Positions 15,713-19,937 of a stretch of 19,937 nucleotides of DNA are shown piece after piece (position 1 is the stretch's first letter; each line of letters begins with the position of its first letter). The notes beneath the pieces are model-generated. The model saw only the letters and a program-made list of their open reading frames with translations, had not been told where the DNA came from and did not search any database. The stretch is from NCBI GenBank assembly GCA_002127415.1, contig MWJR01000213.1:1-19937 (forward strand), read 5' to 3'. This DNA comes from Calditrichaeota bacterium AABM5.125.24. Lineage in GTDB: Bacteria > Electryoneota > AABM5-125-24 > Hatepunaeales > Hatepunaeaceae. The position numbers were made by a program, and so were the translations under genes.

Positions 15713-15741
15713 TTGACAAAGGTCAAAATATAAGATAGATT
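15713..15741 (+). promoter_or_regulatory. Sigma70-like promoter for the C25 peptidase gene
   Basis: A perfect -35 TTGACA (15713-15718), a 17-base spacer and -10 TAGATT (15736-15741, 4/6). It starts six bases after the Trm112-like stop. Transcription would begin near 15748, giving a leader of about 190 bases. This is the best promoter match I found in the window. Confidence 0.6.
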
Positions 15742-15754
15742 GAAAGGTTAGAGG

Positions 15755-15906
15755 GATCAGGCGTCTTCAGGCAGGCTGTTGACGCTGCCTGATCAACCGA
15801 TACCATTATTCACTGTCATCCCGCAGGAGGATCACACCATACATATTTGTTAGGGGTTTCTGGATTACGATCTCAAGCTGATAACCAGATGACTCCTGAC
15901 TCTGTT
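15755..15906 (+). promoter_or_regulatory. Structured 5' leader of the C25 peptidase gene
   Basis: The leader contains GATCAGGC (15755-15762) paired with GCCTGATC (15787-15794), with an inner GCGTC/GACGC option (15761-15765, 15781-15785). Then CAGGAG (15824-15829) pairs with CTCCTG (15893-15898), enclosing TCTGG (15859-15863) with CCAGA (15885-15889). An intrinsic-terminator-like hairpin follows. I do not recognise a known riboswitch class (no TPP, cobalamin, SAM or c-di-GMP-I core). An open frame with a possible TTG at 15847 ends at 15942 in an ATGA overlap with the gene's ATG, so a translated leader is conceivable. Whether the fold is real needs comparison with relatives. Confidence 0.4.
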
Positions 15907-15907
15907 C

Positions 15908-15938
15908 AATCCGGGCATCTGTCCGGATTTTTGGTTTT
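15908..15938 (+). terminator. Intrinsic-terminator-like hairpin just before the C25 gene
   Basis: AATCCGGG (15908-15915) pairs with TCCGGATT (15922-15929) across a CATCTG loop, with one G-T pair, followed by TTTTT GG TTTT. The T-run ends directly at the ATG (15939). It could end upstream transcription or act as a leader attenuator. Because a good promoter lies upstream and the gene directly downstream, conditional read-through is the attractive reading, but this is inference. Confidence 0.6.
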
Positions 15939-18900
15939 ATGACGGATAAGGACAAGAGAGGTAGTTCGTTGCTTCGGGTGCACAACTCGGTTCTGGCAGT
16001 TGTTCTGATAGCTATGACCTTGACCGCCGGTCAATTGCGGGGTGAACTCCGCCTGACGGCGACGGATGATCGGGGAGTGACGTTTGAGTATATCCCTGAG
16101 CCGGCAAAGCCGGTTGAGGTGGATGGTGTGGTCGTGCGTCTGAGTATCAAGAATGCAGACGCCATCCATATCCCTGGGAAGCCCGAACTGCCGGTTAGAA
16201 CCGTCACCATCGCGGTGCCACCCGGTTCGAAGCCCTCGGTGAGACTACTGAGACGCCAGCCGGGACAGGTGTGGGATGGATCGCTGTCCCGATACCAACC
16301 GAGAACCGCCGAGACCCTTCCCGAAGCCGTTGTCTACAGCCCCTCCGTCGGCGAGGTGGTCGGCCCGCTGGAGCTGAGGACGCTTGGCGGGCTGCAGGTG
16401 GCGAGGGTGCCGATATATCCGGTGCGAATTTCGGATAACCCGCCCCGGGTCGAGCTGACCGAGCGGATCACAGTGCGCCTCGACTTCAACGCACCACCGA
16501 CTATCGATGAATCGCGACCGGTTCGTGTCAACCGGGTTGCACGGCTGGTGATCCTGAACTGCGACCAGGCTGCAGGCTGGAGCCGGGTAACCACATCCAA
16601 CTTCAGGGAACCCTCCTGGCCGCAGGGCTATCTATACCGGTTCGAGATCGACCAGGAGGGGATATACCGATTGACCTTTGATGAGCTGGCGCGTAAAGGG
16701 GTGGAACTGCCGGAAGGGCTCCCCTCCTCGCATCTGAAGCTGTTCGGCAACGGCGGCGGTGAACTCCCGCTTGAACCGGACGCCGAGGCGCCTCTGGGTC
16801 TGGAGGAATGCGCCATCTATGTGTATGATGACAACCTAAATGGTCGCTTTGACAACGGTGATTGGCTGCTCTTCTACGGTCGGGGCGCCGGTGGATGGGC
16901 GCCCGATACCAGCCGTGGATGGAGGTATCTGGTCAACCACTATGCCGTCAGCAACATCTACTGGCTGAACATCGATCCTGCCGGAGGCGGTCTCAGGATG
17001 GAGAGCTTTCATAAAGAAGAGCTGGAAGAAGCACAAGACATCGTATCGAATACCGGTCTGGTCAGATTCTACTACGAGCCGGAGCGGTTCATCTACCATC
17101 CGGGCGGTATTACCGGCAGCGGTCGCGAGTGGTATGGCCATAACCTGACCGGCGCTTCCCGCATATCGTTCACCCTCACGACAGACAGCCCCGACACCAC
17201 CCTGCCGGCAGTTCTCGGACTGCGACTGGTTAATACCTCCAGCCGGGTGAGGTCCTGGGTTGAGGCATCTCTGAACGGGATTGAGTTAGGCGGGTTTCCC
17301 CCCGGGACTGCCACCTCCCTCAGGGAACACCGATTTGAAGGGATTCAATCCCTGCTGCGGGACGGCTTCAACAGCCTGGTTCTCAATCAGACCATCGGGA
17401 ACGCCCAGGCGATGTTCGACTGGCTCGAACTCGCCTACCGCGCCCGTCTCGAACCTCCGCGAACGTTCGAGGAGATCAGCTTCACCGGCACAGTCCGCTA
17501 CGATCTGTCCGGACAGAATGCCCCATGGGCATTCAACATCACCGATCACAACCGGGTCGGCCTCGAGCGCAAAAGCTCATTCACCGTGGTTCAGGACGCC
17601 AGGGCGCCCCGACGGTATATAACGTTGACGCCGGCTGATTTCCAATCGGTCTCATCGAGCTTCGAGGAGTATTTTCCACCGGAGTCGGACATCCCTGACA
17701 CCCTGTGGTCCGGGTCGAACCGCGCCGATGTCCTGCTCATCACACCGGACAATTACCGGAATACAGTTGAGCCGCTTCTGGACTATTACGCCAGGCGAGA
17801 CGCAGCCCTAACTGCCGCCAGGGTGAGACTGTCGGAGATCTATAACTACTTCTCAGGGGGGCTGCGCGACCCGGCAGCTATTCGCAATTTCCTGATGGTC
17901 TCGCAGGAGAGGTGGGCCCGAGCGCCTGACTTCGTCCTCTTCTGCGGGGACGGCGACTACAACTTCCGCGACATCAGCCGACCGCGAGATGAGAACCGTC
18001 TGCCGCCCTACGAGATGGGCGGGCTGTGCACCGACGACTGGTTCGTCGATTTTACCCCCCGCTCCGAAGACCACAGCAGTGTGCCGCTGCCCGAGATGGT
18101 TCACGGCCGCCTGACGGGAGGCTCCGACCGTGAGATTCGGTTCATTGTGGATAAAATCATCGCCTATGTCGAGGAGCCCGAATTCGGGCACTGGCGCAAT
18201 CGAGTGACCCTTGTGGCCGATGACGAATTCGGCGAGTCTTATAACTCGGAAGCGGAGCATGTTCAATACACCGAGGATATCAGCAACCACCGTATCCCGG
18301 CCTTTATCGACCAGGTGAAGATCTACCTGACTGAATACCCCCGCCAATGGGGCCGCGTGAAGCCGCAGGCCGGGGATGATCTGGTCGAGAGTATCAATAA
18401 CGGAACCCTGCTGGTCAACTATATGGGACACGGCAATCCGACCCTGTGGTCGCACGAGCATGTGTTTGTCCAGTCGCGTGATATGTCACGGATTGAGGAA
18501 TCGCGCCGCTGGCCGGCCTTCATAGCCTTCACATGCGACTGGGCATACTGGGACGACGCCTCATCGCAGAGCTTCGCCGAGCAGCTCCTGGCATTGCCGG
18601 ACCGCGGCGCCATCGCCATCGTAGCCTCAAGCCGGCTGACCGGAGGCGGTCCGAACTTCAACCTGGCAACCAACTTCTTCACATACCTCTTCGAGCCCGA
18701 CACGACTATTGGCGAAGCCCTGGTTCTTGCCAAGCACCTTTATCGTAGCAGCAACAGCGCCTCATATCACCTCCTCGGCGATCCGACAATGTTCCTCGGA
18801 CACCCCCGACTGAGCGGACATTTCACCCATCCTGAGCCGGACACCCTCACTCCCCTGGCCCTATCGACCGTCGAGGGTGAAATCAATGGACCGAATGGGG

Positions 18901-19853
18901 AGTTCGATCCTGCTTTCTTCGGTGAACTCGACTTCCTGGTGCGTGATACCAGGGTTCTGCATCACTATGAGGTAGAGAGAGAACCGGGTAATCCCATACA
19001 TCTCTATTATTACCTCCCCGGTCCGACGGTCTATCGGGGTCTGCTCAGCGTCTCGAATGGCAGTTTCGTGGGGCAATTTATTGTCCCGCGTGATGTCACC
19101 CTTGGCAGTGACCTCGGCCGGGTGGTAGGCTATTTCCACAACGATGAAACAGACGGGGTCATCGCACTCGATTCAGTAGCATACGCGGAGCTGGTTGCCG
19201 AGGCCGACGATACTGATCCACCACACATCCGGGTCTTTTTCAACCATCGCGGCTACCGGGAAGGGGACATCATCGGGCCCGAACCGCTTCTTATCGTCGA
19301 TCTGACCGATTCCTCAGGACTCAACCTGACCGGAGCGATGGGACACGGCATCGGATTGATAATCGACGCCAGTCGGTCGATCGACCTGACACCGCACTTC
19401 CAATATGACCTCGACAGCCACCAGTCGGGCAGTCTCGAGAGACGCATCGGACCGCTGGAGCCGGGGTGGCATCTGCTCGATATCCACGCCTGGGACAGCT
19501 TCAACAACTTGGTGGTAAAGGAATTTGAGGTCGAGGTAACCTCCGAGGCTGGTGGACTGATAGTTGACAGGGTCTATAATTATCCCAACCCGTTCCGAAA
19601 GAGTACACAACTGACCTTCTTCATCTCGGAACCAGCCGATTTCGAGGTGACCATATACACCGTGGGAGGGCGGCGTATCTGGGATCACAGAGGCCGGGCC
19701 GAATCGGCCGGACTCAACGCCGAGGCCGTGTGGAATGGCCACGACAGGGCCGGTCGAAGCGTCGCCAATGGGGTGTATCTTTACCGGGTGGTGGCCTGGG
19801 ATACAGAGGGCCGGCGGGCCGAAGGATTGGGAAGAATCGTATATGCGCGGTAA
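15939..19853 (+). CDS. PorU/gingipain-like C25 family peptidase with FlgD-like C-terminal domain
   Basis: A 1304-residue exported protein resembling PorU, the type IX secretion sortase, and other C25 cysteine peptidases. A signal segment (LAVVLIAMTLTAGQ) lies at about 19-33. The N-terminal 550 residues are beta-rich, as in PorU. The peptidase domain has ADVLLITPDNY, DFVLFCGDGDYNF, the catalytic His831 in NYMGHGNPTLW and the catalytic Cys866 in AFTCDWAYWDD, then GAIAIVASSRLTGGG. The last 85 residues form a FlgD-Ig/sorting-type domain (VYNYPNPFRKSTQL... VWNGHDRAGRSVANGVYLYRV). It probably acts at the cell surface, processing or attaching exported proteins. ATG 15939 has no ribosome binding site and abuts a terminator-like T-run; in-frame TTG 15969 has AGAGAGG seven bases upstream and may be the true start. 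Other Por/Gld/Spr genes are absent from the window. Confidence 0.88.
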   Translation: MTDKDKRGSSLLRVHNSVLAVVLIAMTLTAGQLRGELRLTATDDRGVTFEYIPEPAKPVEVDGVVVRLSIKNADAIHIPGKPELPVRTVTIAVPPGSKPSVRLLRRQPGQVWDGSLSRYQPRTAETLPEAVVYSPSVGEVVGPLELRTLGGLQVARVPIYPVRISDNPPRVELTERITVRLDFNAPPTIDESRPVRVNRVARLVILNCDQAAGWSRVTTSNFREPSWPQGYLYRFEIDQEGIYRLTFDELARKGVELPEGLPSSHLKLFGNGGGELPLEPDAEAPLGLEECAIYVYDDNLNGRFDNGDWLLFYGRGAGGWAPDTSRGWRYLVNHYAVSNIYWLNIDPAGGGLRMESFHKEELEEAQDIVSNTGLVRFYYEPERFIYHPGGITGSGREWYGHNLTGASRISFTLTTDSPDTTLPAVLGLRLVNTSSRVRSWVEASLNGIELGGFPPGTATSLREHRFEGIQSLLRDGFNSLVLNQTIGNAQAMFDWLELAYRARLEPPRTFEEISFTGTVRYDLSGQNAPWAFNITDHNRVGLERKSSFTVVQDARAPRRYITLTPADFQSVSSSFEEYFPPESDIPDTLWSGSNRADVLLITPDNYRNTVEPLLDYYARRDAALTAARVRLSEIYNYFSGGLRDPAAIRNFLMVSQERWARAPDFVLFCGDGDYNFRDISRPRDENRLPPYEMGGLCTDDWFVDFTPRSEDHSSVPLPEMVHGRLTGGSDREIRFIVDKIIAYVEEPEFGHWRNRVTLVADDEFGESYNSEAEHVQYTEDISNHRIPAFIDQVKIYLTEYPRQWGRVKPQAGDDLVESINNGTLLVNYMGHGNPTLWSHEHVFVQSRDMSRIEESRRWPAFIAFTCDWAYWDDASSQSFAEQLLALPDRGAIAIVASSRLTGGGPNFNLATNFFTYLFEPDTTIGEALVLAKHLYRSSNSASYHLLGDPTMFLGHPRLSGHFTHPEPDTLTPLALSTVEGEINGPNGEFDPAFFGELDFLVRDTRVLHHYEVEREPGNPIHLYYYLPGPTVYRGLLSVSNGSFVGQFIVPRDVTLGSDLGRVVGYFHNDETDGVIALDSVAYAELVAEADDTDPPHIRVFFNHRGYREGDIIGPEPLLIVDLTDSSGLNLTGAMGHGIGLIIDASRSIDLTPHFQYDLDSHQSGSLERRIGPLEPGWHLLDIHAWDSFNNLVVKEFEVEVTSEAGGLIVDRVYNYPNPFRKSTQLTFFISEPADFEVTIYTVGGRRIWDHRGRAESAGLNAEAVWNGHDRAGRSVANGVYLYRVVAWDTEGRRAEGLGRIVYAR

Positions 19854-19904
19854 TTAGTTGTTATACTAAGTTGCATTCATAAAGACATTAAAGTGCTTTA
19901 GGTT

Positions 19905-19932
19905 TGTCATTGCGAGCAAAGCGAAGCAATCC
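19905..19932 (+). repeat. Second copy of the CATTGCGAGC...GAAGCAATC repeat (edge)
   Basis: TGTCATTGCGAGCAAAGCGA and the following AGCAATCC match the inner arms of the element at 2298-2452 (2345-2378 and the complement of 2397-2424). The window ends within a few bases, so the matching opposite arm cannot be seen. The 51 bases between the C25 stop and this repeat show no clear terminator. Confidence 0.65.
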
Positions 19933-19937
19933 TCGTC

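Noticed and set aside
15755..15906. Assignment of the leader to a known riboswitch class
   Set aside because: None of the conserved cores I know (TPP, cobalamin, SAM, FMN, c-di-GMP-I) is visible; left as an unassigned structured leader.
17853..18461. 202-codon minus-strand open frame
   Set aside because: Shadow of the C25 peptidase domain, which carries the catalytic His and Cys in the plus frame.
1..19937. CRISPR arrays, tRNA or rRNA genes, integrase or transposase genes
   Set aside because: No regularly spaced direct repeats, cloverleaf-like sequences, rRNA motifs or recombinase proteins were seen on either strand.

Overview
The window looks like a chromosomal segment from a Gram-negative (diderm) bacterium, probably a member of the FCB superphylum or a nearby uncultured phylum. 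The signs are a PorU/gingipain-type C25 peptidase with a FlgD-like C-terminal domain, a DUF4837 lipoprotein (a family known mainly from Bacteroidota), a DUF2723 (GT117-like) membrane glycosyltransferase, an outer-membrane barrel-like protein and an ASH-domain secreted protein. Coding DNA is GC-rich. Phylum-level placement is inference; there is no rRNA, tRNA or ribosomal-protein marker in the window.

Layout. Positions 1-2259 (minus strand) hold the first 753 codons of a large secreted protein that runs off the left edge. Positions 2260-3219 form a visibly AT-richer gap without a convincing gene; it carries a 155-bp inverted-repeat element and a hairpin repeat that recurs near 15450. A co-directional plus-strand series follows: DUF2723 membrane protein (3220-6126), GT2 glycosyltransferase (6145-7182), outer-membrane barrel-like protein (7261-8100), zinc-ribbon SAM methyltransferase (8104-9042), DUF4837 lipoprotein (9039-10100), purE (10097-10570), RmlD-like reductase (10586-11497), DPM1-like polyprenyl-phosphate mannosyltransferase (11521-12273), a GT2/CoA-binding membrane fusion (12273-13958), accA (13960-14919) and a YbgC-like thioesterase (14937-15335). 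From 8104 to 15335 the genes overlap or sit within about 25 nt of each other, so this is probably one operon. After a palindrome-rich spacer come a 54-residue Trm112-like gene (15543-15707), a good sigma70-like promoter, a structured leader with an intrinsic-terminator-like hairpin, and a 1304-codon C25 peptidase/PorU-like gene (15939-19853). The right edge enters another copy of the small repeat seen at 2345-2424.

How the genes may work together. Most products serve the envelope: glycosyl transfer, an outer-membrane protein, a lipoprotein, a surface-protein peptidase/sortase and a large secreted adhesin-like protein. A predicted polyprenyl-phosphate-mannose synthase in the same window as a DUF2723 protein suggests protein O-mannosylation of exported proteins (inference). 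purE, accA and the thioesterase look like housekeeping genes carried in the same transcript.

The points most worth checking are the likely CTG start of the DUF2723 gene, the leader/terminator ahead of the C25 gene, the GT2 fusion to an orphan half of a polyprenyl glycosylphosphotransferase, and the two dispersed palindromic repeat families.
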